Positions 36,391 through 49,003 of a DNA stretch of 64,000 nucleotides are shown here, in pieces. Origin of the DNA: Phlegmacium glaucopus (lineage: Eukaryota; Basidiomycota; Agaricomycetes; Agaricales; Cortinariaceae); contig MU130548.1 of NCBI GenBank assembly GCA_015039465.1, positions 288,947-352,946 on the forward strand. Reading direction: 5' to 3'. The notes below the pieces were generated by a model. It searched no databases, was not told the DNA's origin, and was given only the letters and a program-made list of their open reading frames with translations. Position numbers and translations under genes: made by a program. Positions within the stretch are counted from its first letter, which is position 1. Every line of letters starts with the position of its first letter.

Positions 36391-38773
36391 CTACAACCCA
36401 GCAATCACCAGCATACTCCACATGTACAGTGGCAGTGTTAAATTATCGTTCTGGTCCGATAGCGCTTCTAGCAGCGCTGAAATAATTACTATACCCAAGT
36501 ATCGTATAATCTAAACATGTGTTTCATCACAAGGCAGATAGATGAGCCAACAGAACGCAACTCACCGAAAATGGTTCTACGTAGCCGAAAGGTCGAAGCA
36601 GCATTGCAGAGGCAAAGATAGAAATTATGAAGGCTAGGCTTCCTTCAAGGGTTTTGTTTGTAGTGGGAGACCATCGGTGGACGCCTAGCCTCCGACCGAC
36701 AATAGATGCCTGATCTCAATCGTTATTTTTTCAGTCCATCAGGATCTGGAAACACAAACTCACCGCAGCATCTCCAACTCCCAGCGTTAAGATCCCCGTA
36801 AACTGTAACAATCGACTTGGTCTAGTACAGGGTTAGATGACAGCCGGCGAAAGGAAAATCGCCGAACGCACCCTTCAAGCCAAAGAGAACCAGAGCACCC
36901 CGTCAACAAGTAAAAATGACTCAGAATTGCCGTTCCACTGTCCCTATGATCAAGGAATTCGTTCATGAACAAATGAACCGAAGCTCCAAAAGGATAGATG
37001 GCAAAATAGCGAATGTACTCCGTGAACGTAAACAGAGCAAACGCAGCACTGAAAGACAGGTGCGTGAACGCAGGCTAAGAGAGGGGGTACAAGGAGGGAA
37101 ATTTAAAATCTGGCTTTCACAGATAAACGGTAATTACTGACATCCAATGCCACTCCCGGAATAAACATAACCACCGCCAGTCCATGGAAAAACTTGCGCC
37201 GCGCATTTAATCCTAGCGTTGGAACATGCTTGTCTGCAGCGTCCAATAGATCTGTGGCCACATTGGACATATTTGCTCCATTAGGTAGGTTGGAAATATT
37301 GGGAAAGGTAGTTGGGAAACTCATCCCCAAAGGTCCCGAGACAGGGGGTGTCGTTGTCAAGTTACCACCAAAGGATTCGGTGGCTGACGACATAGATGGC
37401 GCATCACCTAGATTCAGGGAAGCGGCACTCTCAGCAGTCGCTTGATTTCGGGGCCGGAAGCGGCGAGACCTCGCTAGCTGCCGGTTCCATCCCGCTACAC
37501 TGATGATACACAAAAGGACCCAATATAAAAGTAAGGCGGGACGGCTCCATTTTTTCTTGCCTTCGATGATTCGAAAAATAACCCAAAGCCAGGGATCGCG
37601 ATTACCCAAACACCAACGCGCCCAATGGCCTATTAGACCTCCAACAATCAAAAAGCTTCCAATGTAAAAGCCAACAGCGTAGTAGCGACGGTTACGCTCT
37701 TTTTCTTGAGGGAAACGAAGGCGGTGCACAGGACGCTGAGCGTTGTTACGAGAAAGAAGTAGAAAAGGCGATAGAAGAAATCCAGTCAAGAATGATCCAA
37801 CAATCAAGGCGATCTGGAGAATAAGTAGAGGTGTAGGTAGTCGATACGTGCGAATAAAAGGAGTAGTGACTGGCCAGATCTATTAATCAAATCAGTCATC
37901 ATCAACGCCAAAGCTGATAGACTCGTACTCGGGCAATCGTGAGGTTCAGGAACTCAAGGCAAAGAGCGGTTCCCCCGAAACATACTAGGCCAAGCTCGCC
38001 GAGGGTAAAACCGCGATGAGCCAACCGCAGTCCAACATACAGAGTAAATTGAAAGAAAAGAGAGGCAATGACGGTTTCAAATATGTTCAGATCTATCATT
38101 GTGACGGTTAGATGTAAAATGGATGATGTACAAGAGGGACTTACAATTCCATAGGTTAAATAGATAAATACTCAGCATTATCTTGAGCCCAACTATTACT
38201 ACGCTTGTGGTGATCGTGAAAATGATGTAATACCAGAATCGTAACCCTGCGCTACGAGGAACAGAAGCGCGTTCGCCTTCGGGTTTACCTCCATCCTTGC
38301 GACATTTTTTCTCAATCCACCAAGATGCACAAACATGGAAAAGCAACATCGTGGAGCAGAATGTGCTAAGGTCTACCAAGCTGTAGCGGGAAAGAAGAAC
38401 CGCCTGCGAAGCCGACAATCTATTGTGAGAATTTTCTAGCGACACAGGCGTTTCGATTAGCCAACCTGCAGGAAGAACAGTTGTACCGTCTGACATCTGT
38501 TTCAGTGAGGAAAGAAGGAGAGAAGATGCGATGAGAGGTCCAAGAAGTAAACCAGTGAGAATGCCGTCGTCGCTCGACTCTCTGATTGCTCAAAGATTCA
38601 GCGATGTAGGAGAACCAGCAAGAGCTAGGTACGCACCGATAATTTTTGGGGACGGACATCCAGACATATCCGAAGTTATTTTTATTCCAAACGAGAGAAG
38701 AAGAATGTTTTCGCGACTCCCGTCCATCCACGAGACGGGGAGAAGCAGGCCGAGCCGAAGATGTAGAAGGCAT
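36391..38773 (-). CDS. SEC59: Dolichol kinase (8 exons, 666 aa)
   Basis: Exons (high to low): 38773-38637, 38581-38145, 38092-37929, 37879-37142, 37074-36872, 36821-36764, 36709-36566, 36510-36391. This is a polytopic membrane protein. Diagnostic blocks are RKFFHGLAVVMFIPGVALDP, LSFSAAFALFTFTEYIRYFA, IYPFGASVHLFMNEFLDHRD, GTAILSHFYLLTGC, GILTLGVGDAAASIVGRRLG, WSPTTNKTLEGSLAF, and LLEALSDQNDNLTLPLYMW at the end. Dolichol kinase is an ER enzyme that uses CTP to phosphorylate dolichol for N-glycosylation and GPI/O-mannose precursors. Residues between helices (about 395-470) form a long Ser/Pro/Asn-rich loop. The short N-terminus starting MPSTSSARPASP is Ser/Arg-rich. Confidence 0.92.
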
Positions 38774-38888
38774 TGGTACCGCGTCTCTACCAGGTGTTGA
38801 CGCATTTTTAACATATGATATTGTAGTATGAGTCCAGATTATGTATAGAAAAGATGCAAAAGAAAGTAGCTGAAGTTCTGCGCATTTA

Positions 38889-39775
38889 TTAGAGATCTAG
38901 TTGGGTCGAATTTTTGAAAAAAAAATTACCGTAAGAGCGCCATGCACTGGCATTCGCGTTGGCGGCGAATGGCACATCAGGAATGGAATAGCTTCTGATG
39001 TGAGAAGCCGAATAGAGAAGGGAAAGTAAGAGCAGTAGAGATTCTCCAAGTTTTCTGTTGTCCATTGAGAATTTATAATATGACAAGCCTCGTGAAAACC
39101 CCAAATGCAGGTGGCACTCAGCTGCCAGAAGTGTTCGTGGTTCATGGGTTTGACGGACATTCCGAGGCAGGCTAGGCGATATACGTCCGTGCAGTTTTGG
39201 AGCAGGCTTTAGATTAAGCGGCGCGCGTACGACATTGGGAGAATGCGATCGCGTGAAGGAGGTCCGGGTCTTGAGAATTCCATTCCTATTAGTCCCTGTG
39301 GAGTCTGCTGAAGAAGTTCCATGGGGACTGAGTTTGCGCAGGGTAGACGGCGAAGAGCAATTCTTCGGACCGCTACCATTCCGTAGACTGTTTGAGTAAA
39401 CTCTTCCACGCGAGTCAGTAGGTAAGTCATCATCTGTTTCATCGTCTGTGCTGCATCTGGATCCGGAACTAACAAGATAATACAGGGTCATGAACCATTC
39501 AATTGTACTTTTGGTCTAACGAACCTTGAAGATCCAGCATGATAACTCGTGCTCCAGTCTAAAATCACGGATCTCCCCTGTGGATCTACAATTCCTGAGC
39601 CTTGTCGTTTGCGAAATTTTTGGCCATACTTTCGAGCATTATCACTGCGTCCCGAAGCCTGCTTGGACGAGGGAGGCGAAGGCGAAGAGTGTGAGCGAGG
39701 CAGCTTGAAGGCGAGTAATCGGTAGATTCCTAGATAGTGGCGGGTGGTAGAAGCCTTTTCAGTCAAATTTGACAA
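38889..39775 (-). CDS. Hypothetical Ser/Arg-rich protein (276 aa)
   Basis: The two-exon model 39775-39525 and 39468-38889 joins in frame across a 56-bp intron. The N-terminus begins MSNLTEKASTTRHYLGIYRL and is followed by a basic, Ser/Pro-rich segment, a short conserved-looking piece (QGRSVILDWSTSYHAGSSSS), an acidic patch (STDDETDDD) and a long Ser/Arg-rich stretch. I do not recognise a domain. The C-terminal ~90 residues (from about 39160 down) could belong to a different splice form, since another frame is also open there. The function is unknown. It ends 115 bp upstream of the dolichol kinase start. Confidence 0.5.
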
Positions 39776-39983
39776 CCTGGCCGCCCACTAAAGTTTGACA
39801 CGTATCACATGACTAATATATGTCCCAGCACTAAAAATAGTTTAGCTCAGGTTTGCCTCAGGGCCTGGTCAATACCATTAAGTAATAGAATAATAGCCCT
39901 AGGACACAGTTTTATAGGTTGACTCCAAGTTTACGCGTAAATTTTACCTTCGACAGTGGCCAAGTCGTGAACTACGCGTAGAA

Positions 39984-41542
39984 ATGGGAGACTCTCAACC
40001 TACGGTTTATCTGGAAGACATCGATCCGACTTGCAAGCCAAAGCGAGAAAGATCTGATGATGATCCACAGGCTGAATCTTCAAGTACAATAACCCCATCC
40101 CCAGCCAAGCGCCAGCGCACTCTAGCAGAGATGTTCTCTGGTGCTCAGTCCAAAACATGCACTAAATCTACCTCCTTGAAAGGTTTGACATTGTCGAATG
40201 TCGCGTCAGATACTAGTAGCGCCACGCGGCCCAAAGTGTCAGGTCTTGTCAAACTGAATTCAATCCCCTTTTCCATGACCGCCTATTTGGAATCTCTTTC
40301 CGATGAGGAAAAACCCCTTCTCGAGCTAGAGTGTGAGGTCATGGGTAAAAGTTGGTGAGTCATTTACTTTTGGATACCCTTTTATCACCTCTATTGATAG
40401 CCGGTTATCCACTAGGATCAAGGTTCTAAAAGATGAGATAAAGAAACCATACTTCCTGAAACTGAAGCAATTTTTATGGAATGAAGGCGTGCGAACCTCC
40501 GAGTCCAACGATACGCCTGCAAAAGTCAAAATATTTCCCCCTCGTAAGTTTGGCATTTTCGTTCGTGCAAGCTCTAAATTGAGCGTAAACCAGCGAAAAA
40601 CATTTATACCTGGTCGAACACGCCCTTAGGGAAGATAAAAGTTGTGATCTTGGGCCAAGGTCAGTACATTTATATACTGTTGATTTTCGAGAGGCTCATA
40701 GCTGTTAATCTTCCAGATCCATATATTGGCTTGGGTCAAGCCCATGGTGAGGTATTCTGTCCCTGCTTGATGACCATATTCTGATCATTCGGTTACCACA
40801 AAGGCCTTTGTTTTTCCGTCCCCGTGGGTGTCGCCATACCACCTTCGCTCAAAAATGTGAGCGGTTTATACAATCCGTAGGAAGACCCTCATCTGACCCC
40901 TAATTTGCGAAGATATACGCCGAAATAAAGGCAGAATATCCCGAATTCAACATTCCTAACCACGGGTAATTCTCTTACTATTCACCCAAAATGTTTACTC
41001 ATTGTTCGCCCAAGAAATCTTTCTAATTGGGCAGAAAATGGAGTTTTGATGTTGAACACTTGTTTAACTGTACGACAAGGCAATTCGAACTCTCATGCAG
41101 ACAAAGGATGGGAAACTTTCACAGATTATGTTATCCAAATGGTCGATAAATATGGCGGATCGAATCTTCCAAGTCGAGAGGCATCTGGCGGCAGTGGGTT
41201 CGGCCGGGGGGTTGTTTTCCTTGCATGGGGCACTCACGCCTCCAAGAGGGTTGCCAAGCTAGATAAGGTCATTTTTTGTCCCTTTCTTTTTTTGGCATCC
41301 CCAGTCAAGACGTTTTTTTTTTTTGCATTTCATTCAGATCAAACACCTGATCCTCAAAAGCGCCGTAAGTAAATATTTATCCATCAGGCGGCCATCCTGA
41401 TCCCTGATGATCGTATTCATAGCACCCGTCACCGTTTTCTGCAAACAAAGGTTTTCTGGGAAATGGTCATTTTAAGCTAGCCAATCAATGGCTCGAACAG
41501 AAGTACGGCATGGATGGTCGCATTGATTGGTGTGCCCTTTAA
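39984..41542 (+). CDS. UNG1: Uracil-DNA glycosylase (9 exons, 366 aa)
   Basis: Exons 39984-40354, 40416-40543, 40594-40659, 40717-40746, 40804-40856, 40913-40965, 41015-41267, 41338-41364, 41423-41542. The catalytic motif GQDPYIG carries Asp189. Then [61 protein letters not shown] and the DNA-intercalation motif HPSPFSA (from residue 328). It removes uracil from DNA in base excision repair. The disordered N-terminus has an NLS-like SPAKRQR and QRTLAEMF, which resembles a PCNA-binding PIP box. An insert ([17 protein letters not shown], about residues 293-310) lengthens the loop before VVFLAWG. Confidence 0.94.
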
Positions 41543-42105
41543 GCTCCGAGTATTAAGCTTTCAAGTTGGTGATACTCGAATTTTATTATACCATCATCGC
41601 GTTGTGCGATAGTATCGTTCCGAACCTCGAGTTAAACGAGATCATGGTGTTAGCCTTCGCTATATAATAATATTTTTAAATGCTTATAAACTAAATTTTG
41701 CTTGATTTTCGGGGTGATGGTGTGATATCTTGAATCTTGATGAGGGATTTTAAGGTACCGTGAGACTGGTCCATTGTTGGGTTATGCTAATTTCAGCAGA
41801 GGCACCGCGGACACCCTCATCAGCTTAAACAGGTCGCTCCGGATCCAACGAGGCACGCTAAAATCACTATGCAGCGCTAACTGCGTAATACTAATATATT
41901 GTGAAGGTGAGTCGTGGTAAGATAAGTGGTTGCTTGTACATGTCTACGTGAATGGCTGAAATTTGAATCGATGATTGAATAGCGATACAAGTCATGCAGA
42001 TATCTTGGCAGGTGTGATCCAGAATGAGATTAATGAGACATGATAAGGCCGGAGATATCATAGAAAATATAAATCAGAAAAAAAGTAATGCGAATAATTT
42101 ACATG
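41543..42105. other. 563-bp convergent intergenic gap
   Basis: 3' regions of the UNG (plus) and bZIP (minus) genes. No gene is seen. Confidence 0.6.
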
Positions 42106-43163
42106 CTAAGGGACGGGATTAGAATTAAGTCGTCCATCTTGTCCATAATGTGCTGGCCTAGAAACTGCTGGTACATGAAGATGATCTGGTTGCCGGGAGT
42201 CAGGTGGTCGAGGGTTGTGCTGCAGCTGCACAGGATTCGGAAGACGCGGAAAACCTTCGCCTATTGAATAGCCTTGGGGGTCAAGTGAAGATCGTCTAGG
42301 AGGAAAGGGTATAGTAGGATCGCGCTGTAGGCTGTTGATGTGAGGGTTCGATTGAGTGATCGGGGAAGGGCTTTGACTGCGCATGTTGGGGTCGTGTTGA
42401 TAAGGGTGTGTATAGACATATTGTTGACGGATTTCATCGCGAATTTCACCGCGTGGTGGGAAATTATGGCCGCCATAGTTGCCACCTATAGGCCTGTCCG
42501 GAGATTGAGCATAAGTATTAGGGCTACTGAGATATATATCGTTGGGCAACTGGCGAGATGAGGAAGCAATAGAGTTGACATAGGAAAGATATTGTTTCGT
42601 AGAGACAGGGGCCGTCATAGGGGACAAATGGTATGGTGAACTGGAAGGTTCAGCGAGGTCCGAATGCTGGTGCGAATGCTGGGATTGATGGGATTGATCG
42701 TCTAAGAGCATCGACTCGTTCCAGGCACTGGCTTGCATTACGGCCACAGGACGCGAAGTCATTGAAGCAGCGATGGAAGAGGGTGATTGTGAACTCGGAC
42801 GAGATGTTGGTGAGAGATCTACAGACGATTCGCGACTGGGGTGGGGGCTCAAGGATTGTAGGCTGCTGGTATCAAACGTCCTCGGTCTGTCTTTCCCAGT
42901 AGGTCCTCTGCCTAAGGGCGGCCTACTTGATGGCGGGAGGCTCAGAGCCTGTCGGAGATAGTCGTTTTCCGTCTCAAGTTCTGACACTCTTTCTTCTAAT
43001 GCCTTGGGGTAGAAAAATAAGAATGGACTGATGCCAATGAAATTTCATATTATTTGGGTACCTGAAGATGGGCAGCGCGTCTGGCGCGAAATGCTCTCTG
43101 AACATCCCGAGCACGGTTTGGGGGAAGGTTGTCGTTTCTTTTCCGACCTCGTTTAGAGGACAT
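42106..43163 (-). CDS. bZIP transcription factor (332 aa)
   Basis: Exons 43163-43062 and 43002-42106. The N-terminus reads MSSKRGRKRNDNLPPNRARD, then VQRAFRARRAAHLQALEERV and SELETENDYLRQALSLPP. The basic region NRARDVQRAFRARR keeps the Asn and Arg contacts of fungal bZIPs (N-x7-Q/R pattern, Yap/AP-1-like). The zipper is short: leucine or similar at heptads over about 30 residues. The remaining ~270 residues are disordered, rich in Ser, Pro, Gln and His. The target genes are unknown. The phase-0 intron lies exactly between basic region and zipper. Placement at the extreme N-terminus is typical of several basidiomycete bZIPs. Confidence 0.85.
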
Positions 43164-45231
43164 AGAGGATAGCCAATTGAGAGGTCCAGAGAAAAGTATG
43201 TTTCTTTCTTCAATGGACACCAATCATATAAAGCAACCTCCGACAAAATAAATCGGGGGTATATCCCCCTAAAAAAGGCAAGCTTGGACAATTTAAGATC
43301 GGACTTAACCCTGAAAACTTGAGGCAAGTGCCTGCTGTTGACCGTCTCCACATGGGTTCTTCATTTTTTTTGTTGACATCTGTATTTATCACTATCCTGG
43401 AGATCGGCGATGAAGTTGGCATCGAAGATGGTGCTACAGGGATACCGTGTCAGGACCGATTCTATGTGTCGTCAAAGACGTTTTGAACTCACACCTCATG
43501 AAGTCTGGGCTCCTTGTGATGTACACTATTATTGATGGGTATACCGGTATTGCAGGTACCGAACAGTCGTAATTTCCCCCGATGATATCTGGATTTGGAC
43601 CGGATAAATTCGGATAACCTTACCTTTGGGCAAGGCGTCCGGCTTACGGATCAACCAGAGGTTCCATTTGCTGTGAGATCCTTCCCAAGGAGTTGCCTGA
43701 GAGAGACAATTCCCTGACTCGGCTCTAATATATGGCATCGTTCAAGCTCCACAGGGTAGACTTCAAGCTTCAAGTCTCCAGCGCAGCATTATTGCTGAGT
43801 CAGTGGCGTGCTGCTTATTTCAATCTTATGAGTTTAGGGGGCCCCTGAAGGCTGGAGGGTTCTAAGCTATAAGTTTTCGCCCATCCCAGTTTTGTGATAC
43901 AGGATGACGAAAGTGATAGAAGTTGAGGATGTCTATGGAATTGTATCCACCTCCGATTTCTGATACACTTGTCTCTTTTTCACCACCGTTAAGGTCTGTA
44001 TCTAATGATAGTTGGGTACAAAAACTGTTTTCTGTTAGACGACTATGTATGAAGCGTGTGAACGTTAGGTGTTGCGAAGGAGCATCTGGGGAATATCCGT
44101 TGTCACGGACAGAGGTCCGAAATAATATCGGCGTCTGCTTCAAATAGACTGTACATACTACTGACTATTTTATACTGATTATTGCAATTATTCCATAATT
44201 AATAAAGCATGAGCTGGGCAAGAATTTATAATGTGTGTGATCACTGATGATTGCGAACTCGTGATTATAAATATGAAAGCAGGTCCACATTCAAATGCTC
44301 AAGATTTTACGGAACCTGGGTAGTCTCGTCATCCATTCTGGGTAATCGCATGTGAATCTCTTCTGATAAGTTTTTTGATGGACGAGATTGTATCCCTAAA
44401 CGTCTGCCGCAGCTGAGCCCCTATGACTTTTCATCATCACGTGTTGCACGTTTTTGGACGCGTATTATGTACTACTCTACTTGCGAACTAAGACCATACT
44501 CGCTCGTACAGAAACCTCGTCATTGCCCGTCAAGCAGTCGCCAATTCCGCAATGAGCAAGCCCATTATCAATAAGATACTTAACACCCACCGTCAGAACC
44601 AAGAAGCCGTGGCTTCTTCTCCTGTAAATCATAAGTAAAAATATCAATAGATATTCTTGCACTGGGGAGTGCTTCTCCCCATCGTATTGGGTCTTGTTCT
44701 GCCGCATCAGAAACACTTTTCTCTTTCCTCACCAAGTTTTCGACCTACTGCATCCCCTTCGGCGGTACAGTTGGTTGGTTTTCGCACCTGTTCGCAACAG
44801 TCGAGCTCACCAGATGCTCAGAACTTGCTCAGGCTCCCCTTCAGATCAAATGATTGGTTTTGGCCAATCTAATCTTTCCCAAAGGACTGCTCAGGCTTTG
44901 GGCCAACTTGAATCTTTTTGATGTGATCCAAATTCGAGGAAGTCAAGCCCTAGGCACAAACAAGAAGTTTGACGTTCGTGTCTCACTCTCACATGAATTT
45001 CTTGTCTCTGAAATATTCAATGACTCCCAGGTAATTAAATATTTCCATTCTTTGAAACGCGACAGTTATGTTATAAAGTAAATCTTGGTACAATTCCTTT
45101 TTGACTACTAGCAAACAACTTCCTCACCGCCTTCAAGATCGTTTTTGGATCGTTTTGGAGGAGAACCAACTATATGACTGCAAGTATATGTCACAGAGGC
45201 AATTCTGCTCGGATTTGATAGAATTTTAATT
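43164..45231. other. 2-kb gap with no supportable gene
   Basis: Short frames on both strands (for example 43862-44143 minus, 44477-44716 minus, 44657-44921 plus) show no family motif or coherent splice pattern. The first part should be the bZIP promoter. The final part leads into a helicase-like remnant. Confidence 0.45.
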
Positions 45232-45333
45232 GCAGGGACAGGTACGGGAAAAACAATGCCAGTGATGCTGTTGTTGCTCGACACCAAGAAGGCAATTGTG
45301 AACTTTCCATTGAAAATTCTTCGGGCTGACCAG
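45232..45333 (+). pseudogene. Orphan helicase P-loop fragment (RecQ-like remnant)
   Basis: Translates to AGTGTGKTMPVMLLLLDTKK then AIVNFPLKILRADQ. This matches the Walker A block and following strand (GxGxGKT...ISPLKxLxxDQ) of the RecQ-like helicase fragments that litter mushroom genomes. An acceptor-like TTGCAG precedes it and a GT follows DQ, so it could be one exon of a decayed gene. I cannot find the DEAH box or helicase C-terminal motifs around it. Confidence 0.5.
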
Positions 45334-45667
45334 GTCTGTATTTTTTTCTCCAATTATTCACTTATGGTTCCCATGGTGCTCATTTCAAGAGGATGAAAAT
45401 ACCTGCAGTTCTGGTATTCCTATTAGCGCCTATAACAACATCAAGATGTGACCATGGAATTGGCACAGTTCAACTCCAAAAAAAGACCAGAGGAGATTTA
45501 CCCGGGGTCAGAATGGAAAGGCAAACCTAGTAAAGTCGAGCTTACAGATATTTTAATTAGCTGATGATTCATCTGGCTGATTCATCCTATGCCGTCATAA
45601 CTGATAAGCCTCTGTATATCTAACCATCCCTTCCAGAAACCAAAACCTCTTTACCTGCAACCCTCCA
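45334..45667. other. Gap between helicase remnant and GST gene
   Basis: No gene is seen. It should contain the GST promoter. Confidence 0.5.
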
Positions 45668-46728
45668 ATGTCCACTTCCACAAAGCCATTGATTTTGTAT
45701 ACCGTACCCACCCCGAATGGTGTTCCTATTTCAATTTTCTTGGAAGAGCTGAAAGCCATCAATCCAACCGTTGATTATGAGTGAGCATGTAAGGTACCTT
45801 GGTCATAAGGTCCATGGCTGACATCAGAGGGGTCAGCGTCGAAAAGATCAGCTTCAAAGATAACACCCAGAAGGTACATATCATATTTTGGCGGGGTTGC
45901 ATTCAAGATCCTGAGCCATTGAATTTATAGGAACCTTGGTTCATCAAGATGAATCCCAACGGTAGAATCCCTGTCCTCGCCGATCGCTCCCGGGACAATT
46001 TCTATGTATTCGAATCATCTGCTATTTTGTTATATCTTGCGCAGCACTACGACAAAGGTCACGTTTTCTCGTTTAATGCTGAAAAGGATCCCAACGACCA
46101 CAGTGAATTGCTTCAGTGGCTCTTTTTCGCAGTACGCTTAGTATATGAAGGTTAGAGAAAAAGGTTTAATTAACCACTTTTCATTAGCATGGTGGTATAG
46201 GACCTATGCAAGGGCAAGGTTGGTTAGAATGAACTCATCTATAACTATACTGACCTAAGAATATCTTCACCAGCCAGTCATTTCAATAACTTTGCACCTG
46301 AGGACGTTCCATACGCTAAGAAACGTACGTATTAATGTAGTCGTTGCGCTCATATTTCACACCTTTACAGGATACCTTGAGGAGACCAAGCGTCTTTACG
46401 GTGTTCTGGAAATACGCCTCGCAGATCGTGACTATCTTGCTGGTCCTGGGAAAGGGAAATACACCGTTGCCGACATCAAAACAGTCAGCTGGTGAGCACA
46501 CATGACGCCATGGCACCGTGACGTTACAAGTGTTTAATATTCTATCCGTTTGTAGGGTTAGAGGTTTTAAGTTTGCCGGTGTTGACAATCTCGATGCCTG
46601 GCCTGCAGTCAAGGTAGTACTTTCTTGTATTTGATCCAGAGCATGGCTTACTTACGGTTCGTAAGGCATGGGTTGAGCGCATAGAGGCGAGACCGGCCAC
46701 GAAAGCTGGCCTCCTAGTAGGGAAGTAG
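45668..46728 (+). CDS. Ure2p-like glutathione S-transferase (224 aa)
   Basis: Exons 45668-45780, 45837-45873, 45931-46131, 46188-46218, 46274-46324, 46371-46491, 46556-46613, 46666-46728. The thioredoxin-fold N-terminal half is [65 protein letters not shown] (ESxAI glutathione-binding motif). The all-helical C-terminal half includes [40 protein letters not shown], and ends [20 protein letters not shown]. Basidiomycetes have many Ure2p-like GSTs linked to detoxification of wood extractives. Here Asn/Pro replace the catalytic Cys or Ser near the N-terminus (TPNGVP), typical of the class. Confidence 0.92.
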
Positions 46729-47156
46729 AAGTAACAGTCGTCCAACAGTCGTCCGAACGGTTGACCTCATCGGTCTGCTGGTGTAAATTTAAAATGAAAT
46801 TTGACTTCACATTGTGCGCCCGCCATCCCAATACTAAAAACATGGAATTTTGGGGATCAAGTACAATAGACTTACTTAGAGATCGAAGAGCAATTCCAAG
46901 CTGATTGGCTAGTCTCGAAACCATGGTGGCCCTCAGTATGGGCTTAGTTACCACGAATCAGAATACTGCCGAAAATCAAGTCACGTTTATTGATTGGCCG
47001 GCGAGCGCTTGCCAACGTCGAATATTGTAAGAGTAGCGGAGTTGGAAATTTTGAACAGCGTGTGTACCGCCTTTTGCCAAACAGAGCATCTCTCACCACG
47101 ACCACCAACGTCGTCGACGATCTACTATCACTTTTTTTTTGAATAACCAACACCTG
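46729..47156. other. 428-bp intergenic gap
   Basis: 3' region of the GST gene and promoter of the branchpoint-binding protein gene. No gene is seen. Confidence 0.6.
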
Positions 47157-49003
47157 ATGTGGAAACCCGCAACTCGTCAGATAACTGGGACAAACGATGG
47201 TTAGTTCATAGCCTATCACTTTTCGACCGGTTTCATCCTTATTAACGATATATAGTTCCACTTGGGCAACGTCGTCGTTTCGGCCCAGCGCCAGCAGAAG
47301 ATGCTCCTCTTCCTCAGCTCGCCCAACCTTCTCCTTCGGCATACCCCCGTTTTCAGAATCAGGACGATAGCCCCGGAAAGCGGGGACGAGATGAGTCACC
47401 TGTGAATGGAGATCCGAAGAGTAAGCAGAGAAACCTATTTACTACATTGATCCTATAACTTTTGCTCCAAAACTTCATCGACGGGCATATCGAGGTTGTA
47501 TGCGAACCCTGTTCCTCTCCTGATAATTCTGATCCGTAGTTCTAACAGACCACTGACGCATTTTGCTAACCCATTCCCCCATCCTTTATTTAATTAGTTG
47601 ATCCTAATGCACCTCGTAAACGGCGCAGTCGCTGGGGCGACGCTAAAACTGAAATACCAGGCTTGCCGACCGCAATATCTGCTGCTGGTGTTTCCCAAGC
47701 TCAACTCGACAATTATGCCATCCACCTTAGGTTGGAAGAAATCAATCGTAAATTGAGGTTGAATGACTTTATCCCTCCTGAACGTGAAAGGTACGACTTA
47801 GGCGCATTATTTATGCGCATATATTAACATTTTTTCAAAGGTCGGCTTCCCCTCCACCAACCTACGATGCTCATGGTCGTAGAACCAACACCCGCGAGGT
47901 CCGTTACCGCAAAAAGTTAGAAGACGAGCGAATCAAGCTTGTCGACCGCGCTATGAAGAATGACCCCAACTTTCGTCCTCCAGTCGAATATCATCAACAG
48001 AAACGTTCTCAACGCCCATCTGACAAAGTTTATATTCCAGTCAAGGAATTTCCAGAAATCAATTTCTTTGGTTTACTTGTAGGGCCTCGTGGCAACAGCT
48101 TGAAGAAAATGGAACGTGAAAGCGGCGCAAAAATCAGCATTCGAGGGAAAGGTAGCATCAAAGAAGGGAAAGCGCGGCCCGACCAGTATGCTGACGACGC
48201 TGAGGAGGATCTCCATTGCCTTGTACTTGCTGACAACGAAGAAAGCGTTGCGGCATGCGTTAAGATGATCAACAAAGTCATCGAAACGGTAAAGCTTCAC
48301 CGTTCCTAAACCTTGTATCTAAACTTACCCACCTTTGTTTCGTGGACAGGCAGCTTCCACGCCTGAAGGTCAAAACGATCATAAACGCAACCAATTGCGC
48401 GAGTTAGCTGCTTTGAATGGAACTCTCCGTGATGACGAAAATCAGATATGCCAGAATTGCGGCGGCGTTGGCCATCGAAAATATGATTGTCCAGAACAGC
48501 GAAATTTCACTGCTAACATTATCTGTCGGGTTTGTGGAAGTGCTGGTCATATGGCTCGCGATTGTACGGTCAACAAAGATCCTAACGCTCCCCCTCCCCC
48601 TGCAAGTGGACCCTCACCTCCTATTAACAGAACAGGATTTGATTCAGAGTACGCTAATCTGATGGCTGAGCTGGGAGAAAGCGGTGTCGGTGGCGATCCT
48701 GGAAAAACTCCATGGGATGCACCAAGTATGGGTCATGACATCACCGCTGGCGGGTCCAATATACCTCCATGGCGGCGCCCAGAATCATGGTTGCAACCTA
48801 CCAATAATAATAATCAACAGCAGCAGGGATACCGTCCACCGCAAGCTGGATATGGAGGCGGTGGATATGGTGGTGCGGGCAGCTATGGGGCAGCAGGCGG
48901 ACAATGGGGAGGTTATCCACAGACCGGCGGCTATCAACAACCTCAAGATTATTCTAACTACGCGTCATACTATCAAGGCCAATACGCCCAACAACTCAGC
49001 TAG
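47157..49003 (+). CDS. MSL5: Branchpoint-binding protein BBP/SF1 (500 aa)
   Basis: Exons 47157-47199, 47256-47420, 47598-47790, 47841-48288, 48350-49003. The N-terminus is [20 protein letters not shown]; then [20 protein letters not shown] (U2AF65-binding tryptophan motif RSRW), the helix-hairpin domain ([32 protein letters not shown]), a KH/QUA2 domain ([20 protein letters not shown] with the GPRG loop), two CCHC zinc knuckles ([14 protein letters not shown] and [14 protein letters not shown]) and a Pro/Gly/Tyr/Gln-rich tail. It binds the intron branch-point sequence in the commitment complex. Intron 2 is 177 bp, about three times the usual length here. The first exon is 43 nt. Confidence 0.95.

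Noticed and set aside
43862..44143. 93-codon minus-strand frame upstream of the bZIP gene
   Set aside because: No domain, no intron structure, and a plus-strand frame of similar length overlaps it.
46944..47399. 151-codon minus-strand open frame
   Set aside because: It overlaps the first two exons of the branchpoint-binding protein, whose domains and splice sites are clear; this is an antisense shadow.
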